64,000 nucleotides of DNA from Conus ventricosus (lineage: Eukaryota > Mollusca > Gastropoda > Neogastropoda > Conidae): contig CM031622.1 in the NCBI GenBank assembly GCA_018398815.1, forward strand, positions 24,107,764-24,171,763, written 5' to 3'. Below the pieces are notes generated by a model. It searched no databases and was not told the origin of the DNA. It was given only the letters and a program-made list of their open reading frames with translations. The position numbers and the translations under genes are program-made. Positions 21,509 through 33,194 of the stretch are shown here, piece after piece (position 1 is the stretch's first letter; every line of letters starts with the position of its first letter).

Positions 21509-22071
21509 TCAGATTTCAGTTTTTGTTTTAATCCTATGTTTTTCCTGATCATTTTCAATAACATCATTTTCGCGCAAACATTCTTCAAATGAGTCTCTGT
21601 CTTTCATGTGAAATAAAACTACAGTCTTTAACTGTTCTCTAAAGTCTTTTAAAAACCGAGTTATATTTTTGGCATAAAATCCACACACTATCCCGCATGT
21701 CTTCCACTGAAAGCCAGTTTTGACAAAGTATTTCTTTTTTTTAACTATGTCTCTTTCTGCCGAACAGTCATCTATAATAAATAGTGTTTGCGTTCCTTCA
21801 AACAGTCTATAAAACTGTCTAAAACACTCACTCAGTTTTATTGCTAGGATTAACTAAATATATGTCATCATCTGCCCATATAAACCTTCTATCATGATAT
21901 GCTTTGTTCCCATTTAATGTGTTGGGCAGAAAATCACAATATGATTAAAATTATAACGATAAACTGTTTGTAACAGGTTCGAGGAATAAATTTTATTGTT
22001 TTTCCACAACCAGTTTGCCCACAAATCAATGAGCAATGAGGTGTTTTTGTCATAAAGTTTAACTGCTCCAT
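21509..22071 (-). pseudogene. Polinton packaging ATPase, A32/FtsK-like P-loop (frameshifted)
   Basis: On the - strand an ATG at 22069-22071 opens a frame with the Walker A motif GQTGCGKT about 17 residues in. Further down come a CPT motif, a Walker-B-like FIIDDCSA stretch (about 21755-21780), and a C-terminal KDRDSFEECL-type motif, ending at a stop at 21509-21511. Motif order and the ~190-residue span fit the A32-type genome-packaging ATPase of Polintons and related DNA viruses, which drives DNA into capsids. The motifs lie in different frames, with several indels, so the gene is broken as written. It reads towards the left terminal repeat about 100 bp away. Some indels may be sequencing error, since the Walker A region is intact. 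Confidence 0.85.
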
Positions 22072-22187
22072 AGTTTTATAGCAGAATTTAATCTAATCCA
22101 GTTATTATTTTTATCATACTCTCTGTCAAAACTTGTTCAGTATAATAAAACCCTACGAGGCCTAAATGTGTAAGATTAATCCAATTC
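22072..22187 (-). other. Upstream flank of the ATPase, up to the gap
   Basis: AT-rich sequence with no recognised motif, interrupted by the 100-N gap. Confidence 0.5.
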
Positions 22188-22287
22188 NNNNNNNNNNNNN
22201 NNNNNNNNNNNNNNNNNNNNNNNNNNNNNNNNNNNNNNNNNNNNNNNNNNNNNNNNNNNNNNNNNNNNNNNNNNNNNNNNNNNNNNN
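22188..22287. other. Scaffold gap (100 N)
   Basis: Exactly 100 N, the usual placeholder for a join of unknown length. Confidence 1.
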
Positions 22288-22859
22288 TGTTGATTCACTT
22301 AGGCGTTTGTTGTTGTGTAGGGTCGCGGCTGACGGCCAGTCATCAAGTGACGTCTCGGGTTTTCGGTTCTACCGACGCTGGGTTTGTAACAGGTGTGGCA
22401 AAACCCGTTTTTGTTCTTTCTAAATTCTTCCGGGACTTTTTTTGGAAAAATGATTACCATACTGTAGTTATATCGACTTGGCTAGACCTGTGTTGTAACA
22501 AATTTCGAAAATCTCTAATGTAGACCTTTAAGTAGAGCACAAGGATAACGGGACATTCAAAAACAACCTGGCAGTAAGCCCCATATGCATGTAACTCGTG
22601 CACAATAAAGACAAAAAGAAAGCGATAAAATAGCCAACCCCGCTTGAATAACAATAATTGTCTTGATATTGCGCTAATTTTTTCGGCCGAAACTACAGCG
22701 TTAGTAACGCAAAAAATTGTTGTACAAAGCATGTAAGTGCTTGCACCAAAGAGTGGAACTTCTCCATGATCCACGATCTTTCTACAAAAAAAAAAGTTTT
22801 TCAGAGAGTCAAGTCTTCAGTTTTCATGATCATATTTCATAATACCAACCAGCATGCAA
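22288..22859. other. Start of the internal contig, nothing recognised
   Basis: No domain, RNA gene or repeat recognised on either strand. Confidence 0.5.
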
Positions 22860-23020
22860 TGTTTATGGACCGTCACTTTCAAGGTCTTTAGGACGTTCAT
22901 CATTCCAAGGTCTTATCGGACCGTCACCATTCAAGGTCTTATAGGACGTCACATTCAAGGTCTTATAGGACGTCACCATTCAAGGGTCTTATAGGTCCGT
23001 CGCCATTCACAGAAAAAAAA
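22860..23020 (+). repeat. ~30-bp minisatellite, about 5 copies
   Basis: Units of CATTCAAGGTCTTATAGGAC plus CGTCAC. Lengths vary by several bases from unit to unit. Confidence 0.8.
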
Positions 23021-23287
23021 GGTGTGGGACCGTGTCCTAATGTATGAAAAATCCTGGGGAAATAAAAAGGACAAGTATTCTACTCAAAAGGAATTTAAGG
23101 GCCACACAGTTCATTAACTCCCAATATAACCTCTTATAGTCCGACAGCTGATAAATCAACCAACAAACATTTAATTCATTCATTTGATTCAGCGATTGGA
23201 CAACAAATTTAATCTTCGATGTGCAAATCAATTATCGCGGGAAATTTATTTGACATGGAACTCCCATTTTGCAATTCAGAACAAACC

Positions 23288-23314
23288 GGGGGGGGGGGGG
23301 GGGGGGGGGGGGGG
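23288..23314. repeat. Poly-G run, 27 bases
   Basis: Uninterrupted G just outside the C-terminal end of the Tc1-like transposase remnant. Confidence 0.9.
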
Positions 23315-23334
23315 TAACTGTCAGAATGGTCAAG

Positions 23335-24153
23335 AGTCAATTATCGTGTGTGGACCGCCATTGGCCGTTTGATGCAGTCAAAGGCAGCGCTGTTCATGGA
23401 TCTACAAATCTGGCAGGGTGTTATGAGGGATCGCCTCGCAATCACTGCTCCAGATTTCCTGAACAGGACGTCGAGTTTTGGGTGCCAGGAGGAGTGGTTG
23501 TTGCGTGTACGACGGCCGCAAGACCATCCAAAGATGTTAGATGGGGTTCAGTTTCGGCTGTGTGCGGGCAGGCACATCTCCATCCTGGTGACCTTGCTGT
23601 ACTGCGGAGTGAATGTTCTGTTCGACCCGAGCTCTGTGCGGCCTGGCGTTATCGTCCTGTAGTATGGCTCTGGTCCATGGCCTGCAAAGCTGGTACAGTG
23701 ATTGGCATCCTCGAATGTCGTCCCTTGTAGGCTACACGGTATGGAGCTTGGGCACTGTGCTGGGGTGTCTTTGATGGAAGACTGAAGCCCACCCCACACC
23801 ATAAGGGACCCCTCCACCATATGCGGTCGTGCTCAAGACATCAATGGCGCCATTGAAGCGCTCTCCAAACACGCCTCCAGGCGCGATTCCTGCGTCGTTG
23901 GAAGGACTGGGTTGTAGCGGGATTTCATCAGAATAAGTAGCACCCCGGGACCACTGCGTTGGCTCTTGTCCAGGCCATGGTGTCGTGAGCCCTAAGCCAG
24001 ACGAACAGCACGGTGTGCTCTGGTCAGTGGATACGGTCGCAAGGCTCATCGCTTGACCGCATGTTGGCCTCACGCAGGCGGTTGCGAACAGTCTGGTCGC
24101 CTGACGAGGACGTTACTGGCTGCTCTCTGCTCTGCCCCCTAGCACGTTGGCCG

Positions 24154-24188
<35 letters not shown>

Positions 24189-24500
24189 GTGGCGGTTCTA
24201 ATGCGCAGTGCCGGCCAGGGTGATGAAGCGATCCTGTCGTCTGTTGGTTGCTTGGGGGGTAAGGTCTGCGTGATTCTTGAACTTTCCCATAGTTGTTGTT
24301 CCGGTCTCTCAGTCTTGTATGACATAATGTCGTTACTCTAAGTCGTCTGCCAATTCTCGGACCGCCCACTCCTTCTTGTAGCCCTGGCCTCAGCCATCCA
24401 CTCTCCTCAGCCCGTCACTTAGTTTCGCGTCTCGGTGGCATGTTTGAACACACCCCAGAAGCGGCCCTTTACAATGCACTGGTCAGCGAATCAGCGTTGA
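23335..24500 (-). pseudogene. Tc1/mariner-type transposase (heavily frameshifted)
   Basis: Read on the - strand with many frame changes. Near 24330 there is an RVTT-like linker. Near 24080 comes TVRNRLREANMR, the end of the helix-turn-helix region. Near 23800 a MVWGG motif typical of Tc1-type DDE transposases appears. The C-terminus near 23345-23440 recalls the closing segment of Tc1-like proteins (IPH-T...SMNSAAF...GGPHTR in adjacent frames). The order and spacing (~390 codons) suit the family. The usual DNARPH and DWPA-SPDLNPIEH stretches are hard to read because of indels. A 33-base poly-C run (24154-24186) interrupts the DNA-binding domain. Terminal repeats were not found. Confidence 0.65.
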
Positions 24501-25409
24501 CCAGTGGTCATTAATGGTTCGGCTTGGTCTTGTGCATAATGCAGTTTTAGACTGCCGAACACTGCTGCGCCAGCTAGGCGCACTCAAATTGCGTCCTTTT
24601 TCCTCATGGTTTTTGAGCTTCTTTTGGGACCAGGGTACTGCGTTGACACTGATTCGAATGGACACACATTGACTATAATCCAGTGTTCTGTGAAGCACTT
24701 GTCACACTTTGAGAAATAAATTGGCCATAAAACATTTCATGTTTTATGCTACGCTGTTTTATTGTAATCCCATTATCAAACAATGTATGTGGCCTTAAAT
24801 TCTTTTGAGTTAGTTTATAACAGAAATAGGTTACCACTTTGTAACATGACAGTTTACCTGGACATTCTGAAATATCGTATGGCTACGACGTGCTGTGGCT
24901 GTTGTTGGCAGCTGTTTCTGCTTAATTTAACTTGCCCAGGACTAAAAAAAAAATTAAAAAAGAAGACAATTAATTCATAAATGCAGTGGTCGCCACACAC
25001 ACACACGCACACACCAGAGGGAACAATGAGATACACAAGTCAGTCAGTCAGTCAATCCCTTGACGCTTGGGTCGTTGGGAAGGACTGTGTTTAAGCAGCC
25101 GAACACACACACACAACAATCATGAACACACTGGACAAATTGCACGCGGCACGCTCGCCACGCACACACACACGCACACTCACACACACACACTTAAGAG
25201 TTCTAGGAGAAGAATGGACAACCTGTAGTCACTCGGATAGTGTTCACAATTTACTACTGACATCAGACATTACAACACTAACATCTGGATGCCATAAAAA
25301 CTTTCGTCAGAACAATATCAAAAACTATATAGGGACTCGTAAAACAAAGACAGGCAAAAATGGATCTATCACATGACAAAACTCTGAAAAAACAATGCAT
25401 GAGAGTTAA
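24501..25409. other. Non-coding with short (CA)n tracts
   Basis: CA blocks at about 24994-25014, 25105-25119 and 25162-25192. No gene seen. Confidence 0.5.
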
Positions 25410-26312
25410 AACAAAACAGACTCTATTATAAAGATGGCCTGTCACGGAGTGTGAAGAAACACAGGAACACTATAAGAAGGCGTCACAGAGAGTGACAGAT
25501 ATACAGACACTATAAAGGAGCAGTATCACGAGAGTGATAGAAAAAAGACCGCTATATAAAGAGCAGTCACAGAGAGTGACAGAAAACATACCGCTTATAA
25601 AGAAGGCTAGTCACGAGAGTGGAAAGAAAACCGACCACTATAAAGAATGCAGTCACAGAGAGTGACAGAAACAGACCACTATAAAGAGGGAGTCACAGAG
25701 AGTGAAAGAAAAACAGCACTATAAAGATGGACAGTCACAGGAGAGTGAAAGATAAAACAGACCACTATAAAGAAGGCAGTTACACAGAATGAAGAAAACA
25801 GGACCAACTATAAAGAGGGCAGTCCAGAGAGTGAGAAAAAAGACCATATAAAGAAGGCAGTCACAGAGAGTGACAGAAATCAGACCACTTATTAAAGAAG
25901 GCAGTCCCACAGAGACGTGAAGATAACAGACCAACATATAAGAGAAAAGGCAGTCACAGAGTGTGATAGAAAATACAGACCCTATAAAGAAGGCAGTCAC
26001 AGATGAGTGAAAGAAACAGTCCACTATAAAGAAGAGTCACAGAGAGTGATAGAAATAACAGACCACTATAAATGAAGGGCAGTCACAGAGAGTGACTCAG
26101 AAAACAAGACCACAATAAAGAGGCAGAGTCACAGAGAGTGAAAGAAAACAGACCACTTTAAAGAAGGAGTCGCATGAGTGTGAAAGAAAACAGTCCACTA
26201 TAAACAGAAGGCAGTCACAGAGATGTCAAAGGAAACAGACCACATAAAGAAGGCGTCAGACTAAAGGAAACAGACACACTATAAGAAGGGCAGTCACAGA
26301 AGTGAAAGATAT
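25410..26312 (+). repeat. ~41-bp minisatellite, about 22 copies, indel-rich
   Basis: Unit ACAGACCACTATAAAGAAGG, then CAGTCACAGAGAGTGA and AAGAAA. Nearly every unit has 1-3 base insertions or deletions at different places, more like read error than mutation. Confidence 0.9.
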
Positions 26313-26328
26313 GATAAGATAATATTGC

Positions 26329-26370
26329 TTATAGCCCAGGCGACGCAAAGGGCCACATCAGGGCTGTGAA
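26329..26370 (+). repeat. Dispersed ~40-bp motif, copy 1
   Basis: TTATAGCCCAGGCGACGCAA then AGGGCCACATCAGGGCTGT. It matches the reverse complement of 56253-56295 (TTATAACCCAGCTGACTGCA, AAGGGCCATATCAGGGTGT). I recall similar sequence as common in mollusc genomes. Its nature is unknown to me. Confidence 0.6.
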
Positions 26371-26591
26371 AGTGAAAGAAAATGATGGTGGATTACTAGC
26401 AAAGAAATTTTCCAGAAGGTTGTTGGATGAAATTTGTACCTAAAATACCCCTTGGCTTGCCCATTGAGGCCGTCTTCCTTGGAAGCCAAAAAACACAAGA
26501 CACACAGGCCATGTATATATTCACATGGACAAAAGATACCTTGACAGATTTTCACACATGTATCAATAGATTTATTGATATGATATGTGTG

Positions 26592-26655
26592 TGTGTGGGT
26601 GTTGTAGACAATTGAAAAGATCTTGTGAGTTGTCCTTTCAATATTCAGTGTCATT
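26592..26655 (+). repeat. Inverted partner of 29600-29668
   Basis: GTTGTAGACAATTGAAAAGA, then TC-TGTGAGTTGTCC and a CAATATTCAGTG-like end, preceded by (GT)n. The reverse complement occurs at about 29600-29668, next to (CA)n. Interspersed family of unknown type. Confidence 0.7.
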
Positions 26656-26765
26656 TATATACATGTTACGTCAATGTGATATCAGGCTATGGGCTTGTAG
26701 CGTGGGGATTTTTCACAAGGCCGATTCAAATATAGAGAATTTCTCGATGTCAGGGTTGGGGGAAT

Positions 26766-26858
26766 TTAGTTAGAGGTAGGGTTAGGGGTTATGGGTTAGG
26801 TTAGTTCTAATAAAATCTAACCCGAACCCATAACCCCTAACCCTCTACCTAACTAACT
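26766..26858. repeat. Palindrome with telomere-like GGGTTAGGGG
   Basis: Left arm 26766-26804 (TAGTTAGAGGTAGGGTTAGG, GGTTATGGGTTAGG) and right arm about 26816-26858 are inverted repeats of about 40 bases with an 11-bp loop and 3-4 differences. The GGGTTAGGGGTTATGGGTTAG core resembles degenerate TTAGGG telomere repeats. Confidence 0.85.
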
Positions 26859-27429
26859 TTGACTCGACGAGGGTTCCCTATTTGTCATTGCTTGTTACAA
26901 ATACATTGCCTGATTTCACGGATTGACGGTAACATATATATATATTTATTTACAAACTCACACCACACATACGCACACAGCTTCTTCTTCTGTATATCAC
27001 TGAACTAGACAGGAAAACTACAAACAAGCAAAGCCATTAACAATTCAACAACAACAAACCCCCTGCCTGCCCCAGTCAGACAACACAACTCTCTTACTAT
27101 TTTTCTACACTATTCCTGGATTACGACATAAATGGCACAATGTTCACTACAAAAACAACCTCTTGGCATCATTTTCTTTAGATTTTAGAATACAACAGTA
27201 ACCAATTATTTTAAAACCCACCATAACAAGAGCCACTTACACATGTCTCTCACTCTCTTCTACATGGTTCATGTTTGGCTTTGGAAGCAAGTGTAGAAAA
27301 GAAAATGTACATCAACAAAAACTTTTTAAAAGGAGGACAATTCCTGACTCTTCAAATGAAAATGACGTGAGAGTTCTCCTACCACACCCTGTTCTTGTCA
27401 GTCTCTGTCAGCTATAAATCCCAGTCCAC
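26859..27429. other. Non-coding, nothing recognised
   Basis: Contains a short (AT)n at 26932-26945. No gene signal. Confidence 0.5.
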
Positions 27430-28225
27430 AATGGTTTCAGCAATTCCACCTAAGGACATCAAAATTTCATTCAAAGGACCATCAAAAATTTTAATCCAGA
27501 CTGCCATTAAAGACCATCATTTGTTTCTTTCAATGGACCCATCCAAAATTTCAGCCAGCTACATCAAAGGACCCATCATAAATTTTCAATCGAGGTCCAT
27601 CAAAATTTCAGCAGCTTCTATCAAAGGACAAACAAAATTTCAGACAGATTCCATCAAAGGACCATCAAATTTTTAGCTAGCCTTCATCAAAGGTATATTA
27701 AATTTCAGCAGCCTTCCAGCAAAGTTCAATCAAAAATAATCATTTCTCTGCCAGCTTCCATCTATGGACCATCAATATTTCAGCCAGCTTCCATTAAGTA
27801 CAATCATTAGATTTCAGTCAGCTTCCATCAAACGACGAATCTAAATTTGGAGCCAACTTCCACAAAGAAATATCAAAATTGTAACCAGCTTCCTCCTCTG
27901 GGACCATAATTATTTCTGCCAGTTCCATCAAAGGTCCTTCAAAATTTCACCCAGTTCAATCAATGGACCACCAATAGTTCAGCAGCTTCCAAAGGCATCA
28001 TCCAGAATTTCAGTCAGCCTCCATCAATATTTCAGCCAGCTTCCATCAATGGACATCAAAATTTCAGTCTAGGTGCCATCATAGGACCATCAGAATTTTC
28101 TTTTAGCCTCCATCAAAGGCTCAGTCAAATATGTCAGTAGCCTCCATCAAAGACCATCTAAATTTCAGGCAGCTCCATCATTGGACCATCAAAAGGTCAT
28201 CAGTCCGCTTCCATCATAAGAGACA
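27430..28225 (+). repeat. ~36-bp minisatellite, about 22 degenerate copies
   Basis: Unit TTCCATCAAAGGACCATCAA then AATTTCAGCCAGC, with many length variants. Confidence 0.85.
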
Positions 28226-29050
28226 CTGAAGTCGATACTGTTCATCAAAACCTCTGTTTGATACAAAATAGTTGCTGTCACGCTCGTGTGGCTTTGATTG
28301 TGTGGTGTGTGTGTGTGCGTGTGCGTGTGCGTTCGTGTGCTGTGTGTTGCATGCGTGCTTGCATGCGCAATCATACATGCGTGTGAAGTTAATTCTTTCA
28401 TTACATCCCCCCTGACGGGTCTATAGGTCTTCTAGCGCACCTTCTTCTAAGACAAGGTTACACAATGTGCTGGCGGCGGCAGACATTGAAAACCTAGAGC
28501 AAAATTACAGAATGGATGTTGTGCCAAACGAAGGAACAAACAAAGGCAACAGAAAGTGTAAAGACAAAAGGTATGTGTTTCGGTACTTCTTCCGCTGGGC
28601 TAAATGGGGTGATGATAAAGTGTAAAGGACAAAAGGTAGGTGTTGTATTTCTCCGATGGGCTAAAATGGGAGAATGTATTGTTGCCTCCGTATCTGCCGT
28701 GCGTCATATGATGGCAAAGTTTACGGCAACCAACATTTCTTTTTCCCAATTTTTCTTTTTTTTTTTGTTTGTTTTTTTGCGTGTTTAACAGGACCTCTTT
28801 GTATTCAGCCATCACTATGAGGACTTTATCTGCATATGACAGTACAGCAATTTGTTCAAGGTCGGTTTTGATTGTAATTAAAGTGAATTTTATGGGGGGG
28901 AATATTAGGAGAGAAATAAAAAAGGAAAAAAATGAGAATTGGGGAAAGAGTTTGGAGAAAGAGTAATAACAGGAAGGGGGTGAAGTGTGTGTTGTGTGTG
29001 CTTGGTTTGTGAGAGGAGAGAGAGAAGGATAGAGAGTGAGAGTGTGTTTT
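28226..29050. other. Non-coding with (GT)n and T-runs
   Basis: (GT)n at 28299-28345. A tandem pair of GTGTAAAGGACAAAAGGTA at about 28556-28640 with diverged flanks. No gene. Confidence 0.55.
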
Positions 29051-29052
29051 GT

Positions 29053-29054
<2 letters not shown>

Positions 29055-29091
<37 letters not shown>

Positions 29092-29175
29092 TGTGTGCGT
29101 GTGAGTGGTGAGAGTTGTGTGGGTTATGTGTGGTGTGTTGTGCGTTGTGTTGAGTGAGAGAGAGAAGAGAGTGTG

Positions 29176-29221
<46 letters not shown>

Positions 29222-29305
29222 GTGTGTGTGCGTGTGTTGTGTTGTGTGTGTGTTGTGAATGGGGGTGTATGTGAGAGAGGAGAGAAGAGAGAGAGAGTGA
29301 GAAGT
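29055..29305. repeat. (GT)n blocks and GA-rich spacers
   Basis: Two related halves, each with GAGAGAG(A)AG, then TGTG(T)TTTTGT and (GT)n. The 249-codon His/Thr ORF on the - strand across it is an artefact. Confidence 0.9.
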
Positions 29306-31380
29306 GTGATGGTGTGTGTTAATGGGAAGGGCAGGCAGAGTGTGTTCATCTCACCACATGTAGTTACTAAGTTGGTCGTGTAAATTCACACAACTTTACA
29401 ACATCAGTCAAGGAATCTGAATACAGGAGTGCTGTGCACTTCCCTTTAACACAGTGAAATAATGGGTATTCATTTAGAATGAATAAGCTACAAAAAATCC
29501 ACAGTTGAATGAATATTGAAAGGGATAAAAAATCTTACAAAATATCCTTGGGAGTATGGGAATGCGAGGGGGAATGTCCTCGTACACAACTGTATGTATG
29601 AAATGCAGACTGAACACTGAATTTGAAGGAACAACTCACTAGGTCTTTTCAATTGTCTACAACACACACACACACACACTCACACACACACACACACACA
29701 CACCATTTATAGATGCACATCTACACAACAAACAAGACAGAATCAAATGGAAACAGACAGGATGAAGAACACACAAACAAAAGGACAAGCACAAAAATTT
29801 CATAAGACATGACATTACAATGGGATAGAAGATGAGAGAAATATGTGTGGGATGAGGGGACAGGACACAGATGGAAAGACACAGATGGACAATGGGAAAA
29901 AAGGATATTCAGACATAAATAAACTATAAAAACCAGCAACACAGATCAAAGAAATACAGAAAAAGAACACTGGTCACTCCGACACTGTCTCAGTTGTGTT
30001 TTCTATATGTTCTTGGCAAGTTTCATCTAGAAGAGAATTAAAAAAAAACCATGTCAACTTTCAGAAACACAAAATCCGTTTCCTTTTCACACAACAACCC
30101 ATCTTTGCTATCACAAAAAGCCAGCAGAGACTGGAAATGAGATAGTGACTAGACGAAGAAAAAAACAAAGAAAATACACCACACACAATACAATACACTT
30201 CAACAGAGAAACCGAATTGTGCTGGTCCAATTGCATCATGGCTTTTATTGGTTGGGCTGTCTGGCACATTTCATGCACAGCTGATTTCTCTCATGCTGCA
30301 AGTTGATAAAAGGGAGAGAGTATCTGATGGAAGATGGGATGTGTGTTTCATTCAACTTTCGTTAGCACTTGCTTCCCTTATACAGGAGTGAGGCAACTTC
30401 AGCTTGTTTCAACTTTTCTCTTCCCCCTCTCTTTTTTTTTTTCTTTTGTGTGTGTGTGTGTTTCAGCACTTGGCGAGGATTGAAAAACTTTCTGCTTGCT
30501 AGCAGTATTGATACATGACAAAAAACTATAGGTACGTTTGTGTGCATTAAACAATCAAAATAATGTGCAGCTTCTGTTTTTGTTAGAACATCAAATTAAT
30601 GCGCTCTATGTTTTGTTTTTTTCAGTGAGTTTGTTTTCTGTAAGTGGCTACTTTTAGCTCTTGTAATATGTTCAGGAGGAACAAGTTATCAATTGCGTTA
30701 ATAGAAATATGCATTTCATTGTATTAAAAAAAAATTTTTATATATATATAAGGCAAAACCAAAAGCTTACATCCAGTTCCAGTCAAAATCACTGTTTTTT
30801 ATTGTTTACATCATGTGTACTTTTTATTGTTGTAACATAAAAATAAAAAGACCTCTTATCACACAACTGGGTCTGCAGCTGTCGTTCCAGGTGACTGTGT
30901 TAGGTGAGGAAGCATGAGCATTAAAAAAAAGATAACAAAAAAGGATGCTTTACAGGACTGGACTGTGTGTTCACAGCTGACACAGACAAATTCGTGAAAC
31001 ACAGACACCAAACAACAGGACTGGGGAGCATGGAACATGACGGATATAATGCTGTCCACTGGAGTCAGACAGGAGAAGGCATGATTATACTACATCCAAC
31101 TGCCATTTGACCGGTGTCGGTCACAGTTTGCTGCATTCATTCTGTCGTCGCGGCAGGAATCCATACCACAAGTCCCACACCACAACAACATGGACAGTAT
31201 GGCTTTATGTTACATCACAGATTCCCGAGTCTCTACACACAGTAATCCATGGACAACACGCTGTACATTACTTACATCATGCAGCAAACATAACCTCCCG
31301 ATTGTTGGTTTATTGTTGTTGTTGTTGATGTCGTGTACTGCGCCTTATAATGACTGCTGGGATTCATCCCGGAACATGCC
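29306..31380. other. Non-coding; small simple repeats only
   Basis: Includes the inverted partner at 29600-29668, (CA)n at 29662-29702, (TG)n at 30448-30460 and A/T plus (TA)n at 30725-30750. No exon or RNA gene recognised. Confidence 0.5.
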
Positions 31381-31510
31381 ACAGTACTTGAACACTATGG
31401 TTCAATACTGCATCAGCTGGGGATGCGTATTATTACGTGTGCTGTGTTACCGTTTTTGAATATCCCCACCTATGTGGGCAAGCCCACAACCTCCGACATC
31501 GGGATTTTGG
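31381..31510 (+). repeat. Dispersed repeat, copy 2
   Basis: Same family and orientation as 12748-12875. It shares ACTTGAACACTATGGT, ATCAGCTGGGGATG, ATTACGTGTG, ACCGTTTTT, GTGGGCAAGCC and CTCCGACATCGGG, about 75-80% alike. Confidence 0.65.
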
Positions 31511-31737
31511 AGGAATGTTAATGTTATGCTAGGAGCTTGTCACAATGAAGACATCCACGGCATAAACTAAGCAGAGCATTAAACATAATCATTTTGAGGT
31601 TTAGCCTTGGTGTTCTAGCATCTGTCTTTTGGCCTGACACTGCCTTAGCCAAGGCGGGATAACGCCGTCTCTAACGTGTCATGTCATAAGTCTGATGTAC
31701 TTAGTTCGCACATGTTTTCTACAACCTCAGTGCGTTT

Positions 31738-31807
31738 GCCCCCCCCCCCAACCCCACCTTTCCACCCCACACCCCCACCCTTCCCCCCCCCCCCCCCACC
31801 CCCCCAC
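31738..31807. repeat. Poly-C-rich tract
   Basis: C-runs of 6-15 bases with A or T interruptions. A second C-run lies at 32308-32325. Confidence 0.9.
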
Positions 31808-32955
31808 AATCCTCCCCCGCCACTTCATACCTACATGTGAATACAGCTTTCATTTACTGTTGGAAGAAAAATAAGGTGGACACCCCATACAAAATAGCTG
31901 GCTATTCTTTGGGTTTCAGAGATTATTGTCATCCCTCCTTTTCATGGCTGCTTTTTACTGCCATTCATTACTATGACTCGAGTAGTCTGGCTATCATTCC
32001 CTTATTGCAGTTACAAAAGTCCATCTTACTTTGCGGATACAGTGTTTAACTCACTGCCGGGCACATTATGTTTTTTGTTGCTATGCTTTCTGTATCAGTG
32101 CTCATGCTGTAGTCACAGCCAGTCACACATGTTTCTGTGCAATGCATGCTTTGCTCAACTATTGTCAAATGTAATTCTCTATCCACGACATATTTTGCTT
32201 CATTAATGGTCACACACGAATTTTGTATCACAGAAACCATATATAAAAAGTTCACCTGCTTCTTTTGATTCAACCTCATGCAACAACCTACCACCCTAAT
32301 AACTCACCCCCCCCCCCCCCCCCCCTTTCTCAAAAAATTCCTTAACATGCGAAAGATGCTCCTGTTCCACATCTGTTCCAAAAACAGTTTCTATCATTTT
32401 GCCAGATCTGCACGTTTACTTGAATGCCCTCACATCCACCCTACCCCCACAAACATAAGAGAAAAAAAAATCAACCTTCAACCCTAATATGAAAAAAAAA
32501 GATGGAAATTCTTATCAAAAAAACAATCCGACCAAATCCCCATTGCCCCCTATTCCACCCTCCAGGCTACTTAAATAAAAAAAACAAACAATAACACGCG
32601 AATGCTAGCATTAGCTTCTTTACCATTGGTGGAGAGAGACACCAAGAAAATAGTATCCCCCCCCCCACACCCCCCCCTCAAAGACACAGAACGGTGTTTA
32701 ATCATTCCCCATGAGACCCCGTTCTTAGTGGCCAGTAACACCAACTGCATTTTCCGGAGGACAAACAAGGGCACTGGGTTGTGGTAGAGATGCCTGTTGC
32801 ACGCTGTCAACACAGCGCGGAGGAACTCAGTTGTGAGCATATACACAAATTTATCCCCCTGTTGAGTTTACGTTCAGACGAAAGGTACCACACCAAAACA
32901 CTCAATATTCATCTGTGTACAAAGTCCTGGGTAATCATAACTGTTGTTTTTCTAG
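31808..32955. other. Non-coding or intron-like sequence
   Basis: Homopolymer-rich AT sequence that ends in a strong polypyrimidine tract and AG (CTGTTGTTTTTCTAG, 32941-32955). No other exon recognised. Confidence 0.45.
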
Positions 32956-33194
32956 CGTCGGCGATGATCCCTTTTGAACCAAACGGGACTAATGCACCCA
33001 AGCTGCTATGGGGACTCATCCATGCAGGCGTGCGTGGAATTCCTGCCTTTCGCAGTCTCACCCCCCCTCTCCGCCTGGTGAAGGCATGTGTCATTGAATA
33101 CCCAGTGTTGGAAAGATTTGCAGCGAATAGGAAGTGCTGGGAGGAGCACGTGTTACACAATAACACTCGAGGACTTGCTCTTAGGTTTATTTAG
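32956..33194 (+). CDS. Possible terminal exon of an unrecognised host gene
   Basis: I do not recognise the product. After the acceptor at 32955 the frame reads (x)SAMIPFEPNGTNAPKLLW, GLIHAGVRGIPAFRSL, PLRLVKACVIEYPVLERFAA, NRKCWEEHVLHNNTRGLALR and FI, with TAG at 33192-33194. The composition is protein-like and not repetitive, unlike most ORFs here. The first codon would need one base from a previous exon. The open frame also continues upstream to an ATG at 32781, but that part looks like intron. A possible polyadenylation signal AATAAA lies at 33440-33445. A chance ORF cannot be excluded, and no upstream exon was found. Confidence 0.35.

Noticed and set aside
26766..26858. True telomere array
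   Set aside because: Too short, degenerate and palindromic. Flanks are ordinary interior sequence.
28600..29349. 249-codon Thr/His-rich ORF on the - strand
   Set aside because: Driven by (GT)n blocks, with no recognisable domain.
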